Assembly: GCA_039028895.1 (NCBI GenBank)
Contig: JBCCHF010000066.1
Span: forward strand, 1-25,189
DNA: 25,189 bases
From: JAHDCJ01 sp039028895
Lineage (GTDB): Bacteria > Bacteroidota > Bacteroidia > Chitinophagales > Saprospiraceae
Reading direction: 5' to 3'
This document shows, piece by piece, positions 15,547-23,627 of the stretch. Position numbers and translations under genes: made by a program. Numbering within the stretch: position 1 is the stretch's first letter; each line of letters starts with the position of its first letter. The notes below the pieces were generated by a model, which saw only the letters and a program-made list of their open reading frames with translations, was not told where the DNA came from and ran no database searches.

Positions 15547-18153
15547 ATGAACTTCAGAAGTTCCGTTATTCTGTTTTTAGCCATCCTTTTTGGAGGCTGT
15601 ACAGGATCCAAAAAAATGATTTCCCTGGTTTCAGAAAATCCACCAGTTGAAATCAGGAATCTTGATACCCTTACAGTTTCTGCTTCAAAGTCAGATCCTG
15701 TTTACGAATTGCCAATTTATAACCCAAGTGCAGAAAGGACACACGATCTTTTACATACCAAGCTGGATGTCCGTTTTGACTGGACTAAACAATACCTCCT
15801 TGGAAAGGCAACCTTGACCTTGAAACCACATTTTTATGCCACCAATAGATTGGTACTTGATGCTAAGGGATTTGACATTCACAAAGTACAGTTGGTTAGT
15901 AAAGATGGCGCAAAAGACCTCAAATATGAGTACGATGACGTTAAATTGAACATCAACCTGGGTGCTAAGCACGAATCTGATCAAAAATTCGACATTTTTA
16001 TCGATTATACAGCAAAGCCAAACGAGCGTGAGGCAGGTGGTTCAGCTGCAATTACTTCCGATAAGGGATTGTATTTTATAAATCCTCTTGGGGAAGACAA
16101 AGACAAACCCATGCAGATATGGACCCAAGGCCAGACTGAAGCAAATTCATGTTGGTTTCCGACGATTGACAAACCAAACGAGCGCTGCACTCAAGAGATC
16201 AGTATTACGATCGAAGATAATTTCCAGACCCTTTCTAATGGTTTATTGAAGTCTTCAGTGAAAAATGATGACGGCACAAGGACCGATACCTATGCATTGG
16301 ATCTCCCGCATGCACCTTACTTGTTTATGATGTCGATCGGAGAATATTTCGTACAACAGGAACAATGGCGAAATGTCCTTTTGGAATACATGGTAGAACA
16401 TGACTACAAGGAATCAGCAAAGGCCATATTTTCGAATACCCCTGAAATGCTTGAATTCTTTACAGAAAAACTGGGCGTTGATTTCCCGTGGCCAAAATAC
16501 TCACAAGTAGTTGTTCGCGATTATGTATCGGGTGCTATGGAAAATACAACTGGCGTGATCTATGGAGAATTCGTTCAAAAGACGAATCGGGAACTCATCG
16601 ATAATCACAATGAAAGGATCGTTGCTCACGAGACCATTCACCAATGGTTTGGTAACCTCGTGACCTGCGAAAGCTGGGCGAATCTGACTATGAATGAGGG
16701 TTTTGCCAATTACGGTGAATACCTATGGTTTGAACACAAATACGGTAGAGATGCTGCTGATTATCACCTCCTGACTGAAATGGGTGGATATCTTCGTCAG
16801 GCCCGTAGAAATATGCGTAACCTGATCTATTTCGGTTATGCCGATAAGGAAGACATGTTTGATGCGCATAGTTACAATAAAGGTGGCATGGTGCTTCACA
16901 TGTTGCGTAATTCGATCGGTGATGATGCTTTCTGGGCGTCATTAAACCGATACCTTGTTGATAATGCCTTTACGGCTGTTGAGGCTCACGACCTTCGATT
17001 GGCCGTTGAGGAAGTTATTGGGGTGGATATGAATTGGTTTTTCAACCAATGGTTTTATGAATCAGGTCACCCAGTGCTGGAAATTAGCAAGTCGTATGAT
17101 ACTGAAAAACGGCAATTAACGATTAATGTCAAGCAGACCCAAAGTGCAAAAAAGAGTATTCCTATTTTTCAACTGCCTGTAAACATCGATATCTACCAGG
17201 GGCCCAGAAAAATGAGAAAGTCAATCTGGATCGACCAGCGCAAACAATCTTTCACGTTCGAAGTCGCTACCGAGCCAACATGGGTAAGCTTTGATGCCGA
17301 CCGGGTACTGCTTGCCGAGATATCAGAGACTGGAAAAACTGATGAAGAATTTATCGAGCAATTCCACAGAACAAGCAATTTTCAAGATAGATTTGATGCC
17401 ATTACACATCTTACAACAGTGGATAGCGATGCCGCCAGAGCAACTTTAAAAGCGGCACTCGATGATACTTACTGGGTGATTCGTCGCTTGGGCCTTCGCG
17501 GATTGGAGTCGCTTGACACAGAGCAGGTTAAGAAAATGGCACTTAACGATGAGCGTTCGCAGGTCAGAGTTGCTGCATTGGATGTGCTTGCCGAAATGGC
17601 CGATCCGACACATATGGATATAGCCAAAAAAGTTATCGAAAAAGATCAGGCTTACAGAAGTGTTGCTGCCGGATTGAGTGCTTTGTATTCAATGGACCCT
17701 GAATCGGGATTGGAGTATGCGCAAAAGTTGGAGAAAGAAGATAATGGTAATATTATATTGACGATTGGTGCAATTTACAATGAAACCGACGATACGCAGT
17801 ATTTACCTTTCTTTGAAAACAACTGGCATAAGTTCAGTGGATTTTCAGGAGTCAATTTCATTGGCAGCTATACCGACCTGGTCAAACTGGCTGACAATGA
17901 AGTTGTCAGGGAATCAATGAATAAGTTGAAAGCCGTTAGTATGGACCAAAAAGCCGCTGCTTTCAGACGATATGCTACCACGAAGGGTATTAGCGATATC
18001 CAAAAGCATTTTGGGAAAATGGCTGAGGAAGCTACTGAAACTGACGAAAAAACTCAGTACCAGTCGCTTTCAGACGATTTCAAGCAAATGATACAAGATA
18101 TCATAGCCGCAGAGCCAAATGAAAGGCTGAAACGTTTTTATGCTGCGTTTTAG
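15547..18153 (+). CDS. M1 family aminopeptidase, lipoprotein
   Basis: The 868-residue metallopeptidase has a lipoprotein-like signal (ILFLAILFGG-Cys18), so it is probably membrane-anchored in the envelope. The M1 N-terminal beta-domain precedes the exopeptidase motif GAMEN (329-333). The zinc motif HETIH (361-365) is followed by Glu384 in NEGFANYGEY, and the catalytic Tyr443 lies in SYNKGGM. All residues for zinc-dependent removal of N-terminal amino acids are present. The C-terminal ~250 residues contain HEAT-like helical repeats (e.g. SQVRVAALDVLAEMAD). The gene stands alone, convergent with the zinc-protease gene 8 bp beyond its stop. TACTTTTA at 15463-15470 is a partial -7 box; no -33 element is clear. 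Confidence 0.92.
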   Translation: MNFRSSVILFLAILFGGCTGSKKMISLVSENPPVEIRNLDTLTVSASKSDPVYELPIYNPSAERTHDLLHTKLDVRFDWTKQYLLGKATLTLKPHFYATNRLVLDAKGFDIHKVQLVSKDGAKDLKYEYDDVKLNINLGAKHESDQKFDIFIDYTAKPNEREAGGSAAITSDKGLYFINPLGEDKDKPMQIWTQGQTEANSCWFPTIDKPNERCTQEISITIEDNFQTLSNGLLKSSVKNDDGTRTDTYALDLPHAPYLFMMSIGEYFVQQEQWRNVLLEYMVEHDYKESAKAIFSNTPEMLEFFTEKLGVDFPWPKYSQVVVRDYVSGAMENTTGVIYGEFVQKTNRELIDNHNERIVAHETIHQWFGNLVTCESWANLTMNEGFANYGEYLWFEHKYGRDAADYHLLTEMGGYLRQARRNMRNLIYFGYADKEDMFDAHSYNKGGMVLHMLRNSIGDDAFWASLNRYLVDNAFTAVEAHDLRLAVEEVIGVDMNWFFNQWFYESGHPVLEISKSYDTEKRQLTINVKQTQSAKKSIPIFQLPVNIDIYQGPRKMRKSIWIDQRKQSFTFEVATEPTWVSFDADRVLLAEISETGKTDEEFIEQFHRTSNFQDRFDAITHLTTVDSDAARATLKAALDDTYWVIRRLGLRGLESLDTEQVKKMALNDERSQVRVAALDVLAEMADPTHMDIAKKVIEKDQAYRSVAAGLSALYSMDPESGLEYAQKLEKEDNGNIILTIGAIYNETDDTQYLPFFENNWHKFSGFSGVNFIGSYTDLVKLADNEVVRESMNKLKAVSMDQKAAAFRRYATTKGISDIQKHFGKMAEEATETDEKTQYQSLSDDFKQMIQDIIAAEPNERLKRFYAAF

Positions 18154-18161
18154 GCTTGAGT

Positions 18162-18854
18162 CTACCTCCTGTTTCCCATTTTGGAAATCAGGTAAAGCAC
18201 CATGATCATCGCTGACATTGCTGCTGCAACATAAGTCATTGCTGCCCATTTTAGGGCATCTCTTGCACCATCATGTTCAGAGCCACGTGCAATTCCTGAT
18301 GAGTCTAGCCATGCAAGACCACGTTTTGTTGCATCAAACTCAACAGGAAGAGTGATGACGCTGAAAAATGCTGTAATCGAGAATAAGAAAACACAGGCAA
18401 GGAGCAGGATATTGCCCAGGCCGGCGCTAACTCCTGCGAAGGCACCAATGAGTACCCATTGCTGGGCACGCGCTGAAAACTGTACCAGGGGTACAATCGC
18501 TGATCGCATTTCCAACCATTGATAAGCTTCTGCATGTTGTACAGCGTGGCCACACTCGTGAGCTGCTACAGCTGTGGAGGCAATGGTGCGCCCTCTATAT
18601 ATCTCCGGGCTCAGGCTTATTGTTTTTGTTCGTGGATTATAATGATCAGTCAAAACACCACGACCCTCAACGACCTGTACATCGTATAATCCGTAATGTT
18701 CGAGCATTCTTCTGGCTACTTCAGCCCCGGTAATTCCAGCACTGATTGGGACATTACTATATTTTTTGATTTTGGCTCTAAGGATAAATCCAATCAATCC
18801 TCCTACTGCTGCCGTTAAGATAACGATCAACATATACCCTGTATCGAATACCAT
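18162..18854 (-). CDS. Membrane zinc metallopeptidase, YugP family
   Basis: This 230-residue membrane protein matches the YugP-like neutral zinc metallopeptidase family (PF04298 type). It has an N-terminal membrane helix (YMLIVILTAAVGGLIGFIL), the zinc motif HECGHAVQH (99-107) following TAVAA, and two or three C-terminal membrane segments (e.g. ILLLACVFLFSITAFFSVI). The long upstream block TGAEVARRMLEHYGL...HYNPRTKTISLSPEIYRGRT is typical. Substrates are unknown. It is monocistronic, convergent with the M1 peptidase and divergent from the His-rich membrane protein. Confidence 0.9.
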   Translation of the reverse strand: MVFDTGYMLIVILTAAVGGLIGFILRAKIKKYSNVPISAGITGAEVARRMLEHYGLYDVQVVEGRGVLTDHYNPRTKTISLSPEIYRGRTIASTAVAAHECGHAVQHAEAYQWLEMRSAIVPLVQFSARAQQWVLIGAFAGVSAGLGNILLLACVFLFSITAFFSVITLPVEFDATKRGLAWLDSSGIARGSEHDGARDALKWAAMTYVAAAMSAMIMVLYLISKMGNRR

Positions 18855-19125
18855 AATCTTAGGTTTTTTGTTTTCTATTTAGACACAAAGAATGTGAGTA
18901 CGTCACAGTCTTTGATTTGTATTTTAAAAGTACAAAATATAGTAAAGGTTTAATTAGGGAGTCAAAAATTAGACAAACCTATAGATTTGACTGGATAAAA
19001 AGCCAGAATCCGGGAGTTTGGCAATGTATTTGAGCGATTTTTTTTTGATCCGATGAGTAGTATTTATTGCTGTTCTTCTCGGGTTGCAAAATGGGGTGTT
19101 TTCGAAGAATTATCCCTTTTTTGCT
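18855..19125. other. Intergenic region with no visible gene
   Basis: This AT-rich divergent gap lies between the zinc protease and the His-rich protein genes. The only strong signals found are at its right edge (-7 box and dyad at 19126-19164). On the minus strand only partial TAnnTTTG matches occur near 18930-18950. Confidence 0.5.
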
Positions 19126-19133
19126 TATCTTTG
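19126..19133 (+). promoter_or_regulatory. -7 promoter box TATCTTTG
   Basis: This is an exact match to the Bacteroidota -7 consensus TAnnTTTG. The predicted transcript start, around 19138-19140, coincides with the left arm of the adjacent dyad. No TTG is visible at the standard -33 spacing, as expected if the promoter is activator- or repressor-controlled. Confidence 0.55.
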
Positions 19134-19136
19134 ATT

Positions 19137-19164
19137 AATATCTCATAATCTATATTGAGATATT
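19137..19164 (+). promoter_or_regulatory. 28-bp dyad, candidate operator
   Basis: AATATCTCA (19137-19145) and TGAGATATT (19156-19164) are perfect 9-bp inverted arms separated by 10 nt, placed 3 nt after the -7 box. Such a dyad at the transcription start would be a classic repressor site. Because the downstream genes look metal-related, a Zur/Fur-type regulator is a reasonable but unproven candidate. Confidence 0.5.
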
Positions 19165-19184
19165 TCAGGGCAAGTACAATTGAT

Positions 19185-19526
19185 TTGATTAAAAGTCAAA
19201 CATATCGCTTTATGGCTGCAATCTTTTTTGCAGCTTTGGTCTCTCAGGTATTCATCCTTCAGGGTGTTCATTACATCTTTGGGCATCACCATTCAGATGA
19301 GGTGTGTAAAACTGAGGGTGTACAGATACACGAAGAAGGACATGGGCACTTTTCCTGCGATATTTGTTTGTTCCATTTCGCCCCTTCAGAAATTTATGAT
19401 GATGAGTTTGAAATCAAACAACCTGATGTTGTATTTTCTGAAATTCTAACCGACTACCAGAAAACTTACTTTTCCTTAAAGTATTTTCAGCCTTACCTTC
19501 GTGGGCCTCCCTCGTTTTTGGCCTGA
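19185..19526 (+). CDS. Small His-rich membrane protein with CxxC motif
   Basis: This protein of about 113 residues has one N-terminal hydrophobic segment (RFMAAIFFAALVSQVFILQG), then HYIFGHHHSDEVC, a HEEGHGHFSCDICLF segment combining His and a CxxC pair, and a C-terminal tail ending LRGPPSFLA. It resembles small His/Cys proteins that sit next to TonB receptors and are thought to bind metal, like DUF2946 in other phyla; I cannot name the family. The start is uncertain. TTG at 19185 gives IKSQTYRFMAA; ATG at 19212 would begin inside the hydrophobic segment; TTG at 19155 lies within the operator dyad and is unlikely. It is followed by the His-rich lipoprotein gene. Confidence 0.65.
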   Translation: MIKSQTYRFMAAIFFAALVSQVFILQGVHYIFGHHHSDEVCKTEGVQIHEEGHGHFSCDICLFHFAPSEIYDDEFEIKQPDVVFSEILTDYQKTYFSLKYFQPYLRGPPSFLA

Positions 19527-19561
19527 TATTATTAATTAATTTTTGATTAAAATTTTAGTTG

Positions 19562-19732
19562 CCTGTGCATTAATGTCCAATGCACGGGAAAATGGTTTGT
19601 CTGGTTCAAGCTGTGTTTTCAGCTTGACTGGATAGCTCCTCGAAAATATAATTCAATTCAATAATTGTTTAACCAACTCCTTAAGCGTCAGTCATTATGT
19701 TGACTGGGTTTATGGCGTATCCTTAACCAACT
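19562..19732 (+). other. Structured intergenic RNA region (three hairpins, flanking repeat)
   Basis: The 215-bp gap before the lipoprotein gene holds three separate stem-loops. CCTGTGCATT (19562-19571) pairs with AATGCACGGG (19579-19588) with one G-U. TCAAGCTG (19606-19613) pairs perfectly with CAGCTTGA (19620-19627). CAGTCA (19689-19694) pairs with TGACTG (19701-19706). The last is bracketed by a direct repeat TTAACCAACT (19669-19678 and 19723-19732). None is followed by a T-run. The region may be a structured leader of the lipoprotein mRNA or a processing region. Confidence 0.5.
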
Positions 19733-19741
19733 TTTTCAATT

Positions 19742-20149
19742 ATGAAAAACTTTAAATTATTTTCTCTTTTTGCTTTAGTTTCTTTAGTTCTCTTTGCAAC
19801 CGGTTGTAAAGAAGATGCTGTTGTAAACCAAATTGTAATTACCATTGAAGAACCTGTAGATGGCGAGGCTATTGCTATAGCAGATTGTGCAGATGTACAT
19901 GTACATGTAGATTTTGTTGCATCAGTTGAAAACCATGAGGTTGAAATTATCCTTCACCCAGAAGGTGATGTTAATGATAGAATCATTGATTACGATGAGC
20001 ATATGCACGATCAAGTAATCGTTTTCGAACAAGAAGTTGACCTTTGTAGTTATGGCGCAGGCGCTTGCTTCCACCTTGAAGTAGTAGCTTGTGTAGATCA
20101 TGATTGCACAGAAAGAGCAACTGCAGAAGCTGAATTCTGCCTACAGTAA
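19742..20149 (+). CDS. His/Cys-rich acidic lipoprotein, putative metal-binding
   Basis: The 135-residue lipoprotein has a clear signal (SLVLFATG-Cys22). The mature part is acidic and carries eight His (53, 55, 65, 72, 87, 89, 111, 120) and six further Cys (49, 102, 109, 117, 122, 133) in segments such as DVHVHVDF, DEHMHDQ and HLEVVACVDHDC. The beta-strand spacing suggests a single Ig-like domain (inference). It is convergent with the TonB receptor gene across a shared terminator, and it may hand metal to that receptor or buffer it at the cell surface. It is not obviously a DUF4625 member, although its CFHLEVVACVDHDC segment recalls the YHFxIxVxDxxGN core of that family. Confidence 0.75.
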   Translation: MKNFKLFSLFALVSLVLFATGCKEDAVVNQIVITIEEPVDGEAIAIADCADVHVHVDFVASVENHEVEIILHPEGDVNDRIIDYDEHMHDQVIVFEQEVDLCSYGAGACFHLEVVACVDHDCTERATAEAEFCLQ

Positions 20150-20158
20150 AAAGATGAA

Positions 20159-20208
20159 AAGGGTTTACATTATTGCTTAACAGTAATATTGTAAACCCTT
20201 ACTTTTTA
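20159..20208. terminator. Bidirectional terminator between lipoprotein and TonB receptor genes
   Basis: AAGGGTTTACA (20159-20169) pairs perfectly with TGTAAACCCTT (20190-20200). An inner TATTGC/GTAATA stem extends the helix after one mismatch. CTTTTTAAA follows on the plus strand and TTTTCATCTTTTT on the minus strand, so it can terminate both genes. It overlaps the receptor's stop codon. Confidence 0.88.
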
Positions 20209-22577
20209 AAACTACCTCCGAAAGGCACCTTGATGTTAAGTACTATGTTTCGTCCCTGTTCGGGGACATTAATTAGGCGATAGCGACTTAGGTGTGCCAA
20301 ATAACTGGTGTGAAAAACGTTTTGCACCTGACAGTTAAATTGAATCTCTTGATTTCCAATAAGAAAATCAGAGCCAATACCCAAACCCCATAGTTGGTAC
20401 GCTGGAGTAGATTGCTCTGAGCGGTCAACCCTTAACCTTCCTTCCGCAGCAAAATGGTATTGGTGACTTATCTCAATGAAAAAGTCCTGAATCCATTTTT
20501 TCTCAAACGGCGAGTACCTTAAATCTGTTCTTATTGCTGGTTGTGGCGTAAATGGCAGAGCCAATCTGGTTTGAGGATTATAACTTTGAACAAAGTCAAT
20601 TGCCTGATGAAGTTCCAGGTTTGAGATAAACTCCCATTCCCATTGTAGTTCTAATCCTGCGTAGATAGCGTCATCTTGCCTGTAGCGAAAGATCTGTCCT
20701 GCTTCAGGTAACGGAGAGAAACGAGCAGGAAAAGTTGGACCGAGATAAATATAATTATCAAAATAATTGAAATATAACGCAAGGCCTCCTTCAAAATTCT
20801 CAAAGCTCCAGTCAGCACTAAGGTCAAGCTGATACCCATGCTCTGATTTCAGGTCAGGGGTGCCAACTTCATGACGAAAGGTGCCATGGTGAATGCCGTT
20901 TGAAACCGTTTCGGCAGGATAGGGTACTCTGAAGCTTTTTCCAAAATTCGCTTTAAGCACCCATTTTCCCTCCGCCAGGGTAAGGCTGGTACCAAGTGAG
21001 GCAGACCAGTTGAAAAACAGGTCATCCGTAGCAGGGGAAATAAGTGAGTCGGTAATGGTTTCATTACTGTCGTAAACATTCTGAAGGAAAAACTCCGTGT
21101 CGTTTTGGGCCATGTCTAAACGGAATCCACCATTGATGATCCAGTTGCCGCGCAGTTCTTTTTCTGAAATGAGGTATAATCCACCTCGGAAAGTCTTGAA
21201 ATCAGGTAAAAGGTATTCAAAGCCACCACGTTGGTTTTGTTGCCATTGTGCATTAATGCCATAGATGTTCTTCCAGTTTGACTGAAAACGATGTTCGTAA
21301 TGGGAAGCGATACTAAAAGTTTCCAGTTCAAGCTCAAGGGCCAAATTATCATTCGGGTCTTCGAGCTGAGAAAGCGGGATACTATGGAACTCAGGAATTG
21401 AAAACTCCAGTCTTTGGTTGCGCTGATAACCGATGTCAAAGGCAAGGTGGTCGCTGCCAAAGAAAAATATCTGATTCAGAGAAACCCTGTAATGATCAAC
21501 GGATTGTTTGGGTACATCAAGGTCACGGGGATTGCCATCATCCGTCAGAGCATATGATCGCGGAATGCCTACAGCACCGCTAAACAGGCCTGCATCGAGT
21601 GAGTAATGGCTATAAAGCAACCGGGTAATGCCCCAGGGTTTGCTGACCCCTGCAGAGATACTGAAATTGGATTCGTCACCTGCTGTGTTTTTCAGTTGAT
21701 CATTTATGATGGGTAATTCAAAGCCATTATAAAGGAATGAATTGGCCGGCACTCGGTAATCGGCAAAATCTTGTCTGGAGTAACGAGCAGTAAGGAACCA
21801 GTTGTCGATATTGATGCCCAGTTTTGCCGAGCCACCCCAATGATCGTTATTGGTTTTGTAGACCCCGACAATACTGCCTGCAAAACTATTTTCAGGTATT
21901 ATTTTTTCGGGCATAATGTTGATAACCCCTCCGAGCCCATCTGAGCCATACTGGAGAGAGCCGGGCCCTTTGATGATTTCGACAGTTTCTACATCAAATT
22001 GGTCGATTTCTAAACCATGGTCGCTACCCCACTGTTGACTCTCTTGTTTAATGCCCTGATGGTTGACAATGATGCGGTTAGCTGAAAGGCCTCTGATAAC
22101 GGGTTTGGCAATACCAACCCCAACATTAATGGCACTAATGCCGGGTAATTTTTCAATGGATTTGGAAAAAGAACCTTCCAGATTCTCTTGGAAAAAATCT
22201 TCGTGTATGTGTTCGGCTCTAAGGGTTTCTTCCTGTTTCGCATGTTCTTCAGTGACTTCAACAGTTTGAAGAATAGTATTGGAAGGTTGCAGGTTGATTT
22301 TCAGATTTTTAGAACGACTGTTTTTGACTTTGACAGAAATGGTGTCTGTGAAATAGCCAATAAAAGAAACCTGCAGTTCGTAGTTGGCGTCGGGGAGATT
22401 TTCAAAAGAGAAATTTCCTTTTGATCCGGTAGTTTTTGAAAGGCTGTCGGGGAGAAGGAGCACACTGGCACCTGGTAAAGCTGTTTTGGTTTCATCAAAA
22501 ACTAAACCTTCAATTTGGGCCCAGGCTTGAGAAACAGGTAACAGAAAAAAAAAGAAAAAAAACAGTTGTTTTGCCAT
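20199..22577 (-). CDS. TonB-dependent outer-membrane receptor (probable metal uptake)
   Basis: The 792-residue receptor has a signal peptide (MAKQLFFFFFFLLPVSQAWA), an N-terminal carboxypeptidase-regulatory-like domain (GLVFDETKTALPGASVLLL), then a plug. The plug's start contains EEHAKQEETLRAEHIHEDFF, and its core reads KPVIRGLSANRIIVNHQGIK and VEIIKGPGSLQYGSDGLGGV. A beta-barrel ends NIVLNIKVPFGGSFKK. The plug His pairs and its neighbours suggest a metal or metallophore substrate; this is inference. The ATG at 22577 is chosen for the ideal signal peptide; the frame continues upstream to 22697 across the neighbouring pseudogene. The signal-peptide codons contain runs of 8 and 9 T. Confidence 0.92.
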   Translation of the reverse strand: MAKQLFFFFFFLLPVSQAWAQIEGLVFDETKTALPGASVLLLPDSLSKTTGSKGNFSFENLPDANYELQVSFIGYFTDTISVKVKNSRSKNLKINLQPSNTILQTVEVTEEHAKQEETLRAEHIHEDFFQENLEGSFSKSIEKLPGISAINVGVGIAKPVIRGLSANRIIVNHQGIKQESQQWGSDHGLEIDQFDVETVEIIKGPGSLQYGSDGLGGVINIMPEKIIPENSFAGSIVGVYKTNNDHWGGSAKLGINIDNWFLTARYSRQDFADYRVPANSFLYNGFELPIINDQLKNTAGDESNFSISAGVSKPWGITRLLYSHYSLDAGLFSGAVGIPRSYALTDDGNPRDLDVPKQSVDHYRVSLNQIFFFGSDHLAFDIGYQRNQRLEFSIPEFHSIPLSQLEDPNDNLALELELETFSIASHYEHRFQSNWKNIYGINAQWQQNQRGGFEYLLPDFKTFRGGLYLISEKELRGNWIINGGFRLDMAQNDTEFFLQNVYDSNETITDSLISPATDDLFFNWSASLGTSLTLAEGKWVLKANFGKSFRVPYPAETVSNGIHHGTFRHEVGTPDLKSEHGYQLDLSADWSFENFEGGLALYFNYFDNYIYLGPTFPARFSPLPEAGQIFRYRQDDAIYAGLELQWEWEFISNLELHQAIDFVQSYNPQTRLALPFTPQPAIRTDLRYSPFEKKWIQDFFIEISHQYHFAAEGRLRVDRSEQSTPAYQLWGLGIGSDFLIGNQEIQFNCQVQNVFHTSYLAHLSRYRLINVPEQGRNIVLNIKVPFGGSFKK
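22545..22562 (-). repeat. Homopolymer tracts in the TonB receptor signal peptide
   Basis: On the coding strand, eight T, one C and nine T encode six consecutive Phe in the hydrophobic core of the signal peptide. Runs this long are prone to slippage, so reading-frame switching is possible. Confidence 0.6.
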
Positions 22578-22654
22578 AGATGCGAAGATAGGACTTTTGA
22601 AAGTGTACATAACAGAGAAACGTGTTTTATCAATTTCTGTTTTGATAATTCTGA

Positions 22655-23040
22655 AATAATTTTGTTTGCCATGGCCATGGAGGATGGAGTGCTCCAAATG
22701 TGCCGGTGCCAGCGGTTAATAATATAACTGAAGACTGGTCGATTGTGGAGATTCATGATATCGCAGGAACAACTTCGATTGTTGCACGGACGAATGTAAC
22801 AGCGGGTAATTATCATTACTAAATACAAGTGTTGGATGAGTCAGGAAATGATAATCCAATAGCTAATTTCTTGTCGCTAAAAATCAAAAATCCACTTGAT
22901 GATGTACTGCCCGAAATAACAGTTTAGGAACCATCAAATGGCAGCTTCACATTTGATGAAAATGTGGGCCAGACTTTTGATTTTAATTTAGAATATACAG
23001 CACCCTTAATTCTGGTTTTTCGTCCTTATCACTTCTCGTT
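22655..23040 (+). pseudogene. Decayed DUF4625-type lipoprotein gene
   Basis: One frame reads almost continuously for about 385 bp with two in-frame stops, TAA at 22820 and TAG at 22925. It begins NNFVCHGHGGW, then ITEDWSIVEIHD, then NVTAGNYHY*IQVLDESGND, later PLDDVLPEITV*EPSNGSF and FDENVGQTFDFNLEYTA. This matches the expected core of DUF4625 lipoproteins (NNFDGHxH, a W-containing strand, and an AGxYHFxIxVxDxxGN strand), partway into a second repeat. The signal peptide and 5' end are missing: the frame is closed by TGA at 22652. Both stops can be explained by single changes from Gln or similar codons. It lies head-to-head with the TonB receptor, whose 5' region it overlaps. Family assignment is from memory of the motif. 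Confidence 0.75.
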
Positions 23041-23220
23041 AGGCGCGAATGACGGGGTTCGCAATGTCGCTCCATTCCATTTTTTTGGAGTAGAAATAAC
23101 CAATTGATTTTGAGAAATTATTAAGGTTGATTAAATGACAGAATTCCTGATTTCGGTCATTTTGCTTAAACCATTTCACTAAATTTAGGTTCCATTTCAA
23201 ACTTTAAACTGGATACTATT
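23041..23220 (+). other. Intergenic sequence after the pseudogene
   Basis: Protein-like composition stops near 23005-23040, and a G/C-richer stretch (23021-23076) follows that does not continue the DUF4625 pattern. It may mark an old insertion or deletion end. No gene is seen and no promoter box is clear before the DUF2024 gene. Confidence 0.4.
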
Positions 23221-23607
23221 ATGTCTGTTGCCGTCTTCGATACCTATGTCAGAAAAGCCAACGGTGATACCCTGCATTTCGATATTATCATTCCTGATGG
23301 AAAATATTCGGAGCAGGAAGTCTTGAATTTTGGGAAAACCTACCTTGACAGTATTGGCGAAAGCCGATCTGTGATTTCTTCCAAAGAATGTCAGTTTTGT
23401 CATATTGAAGATCCTTCTGAAGAAATTTTGGGAGCTATTGACAAGCAAGGGTATTACATTCTGGATCTAGGAGAAATACCTGCGAAGTTACCTGACAATC
23501 CTACCCGCAGGGATATGATCCTTCACCTCAGGTCAAGCAGAGAAGATTTGAGGTTCGCTAATTTCAGAGATTACTCCAATACAGACCTGGAAAAGCTGCT
23601 TAGTTAA
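23221..23607 (+). CDS. DUF2024 family protein
   Basis: The 128-residue cytoplasmic protein matches DUF2024. It has AVFDTYVRKANGDTLHFDII at the start, an LNFGKTYLDSIGE helix, and the diagnostic SSKECQFCHIEDPSEEI segment, then GYYILDLG. The function of the family is unknown. The first ~85 residues are the domain; the remaining 40 form a charged extension (NPTRRDMILHLRSSREDLRF) not usual in the shortest members. It converges with serS 20 bp beyond its stop. Confidence 0.85.
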   Translation: MSVAVFDTYVRKANGDTLHFDIIIPDGKYSEQEVLNFGKTYLDSIGESRSVISSKECQFCHIEDPSEEILGAIDKQGYYILDLGEIPAKLPDNPTRRDMILHLRSSREDLRFANFRDYSNTDLEKLLS

Positions 23608-23627
23608 CCTTTGAGGTTTAAACTTGA

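Noticed and set aside
19155..19157. TTG start for the His-rich membrane protein
   Set aside because: It lies inside the 28-bp operator dyad and adds residues with no signal character; starts at 19185 or 19212 are more likely.
22669..22680. 12-bp palindrome CCATGGCCATGG as an operator
   Set aside because: It coincides with the His-Gly-His-Gly codons of the DUF4625 pseudogene, which explains the repeat.
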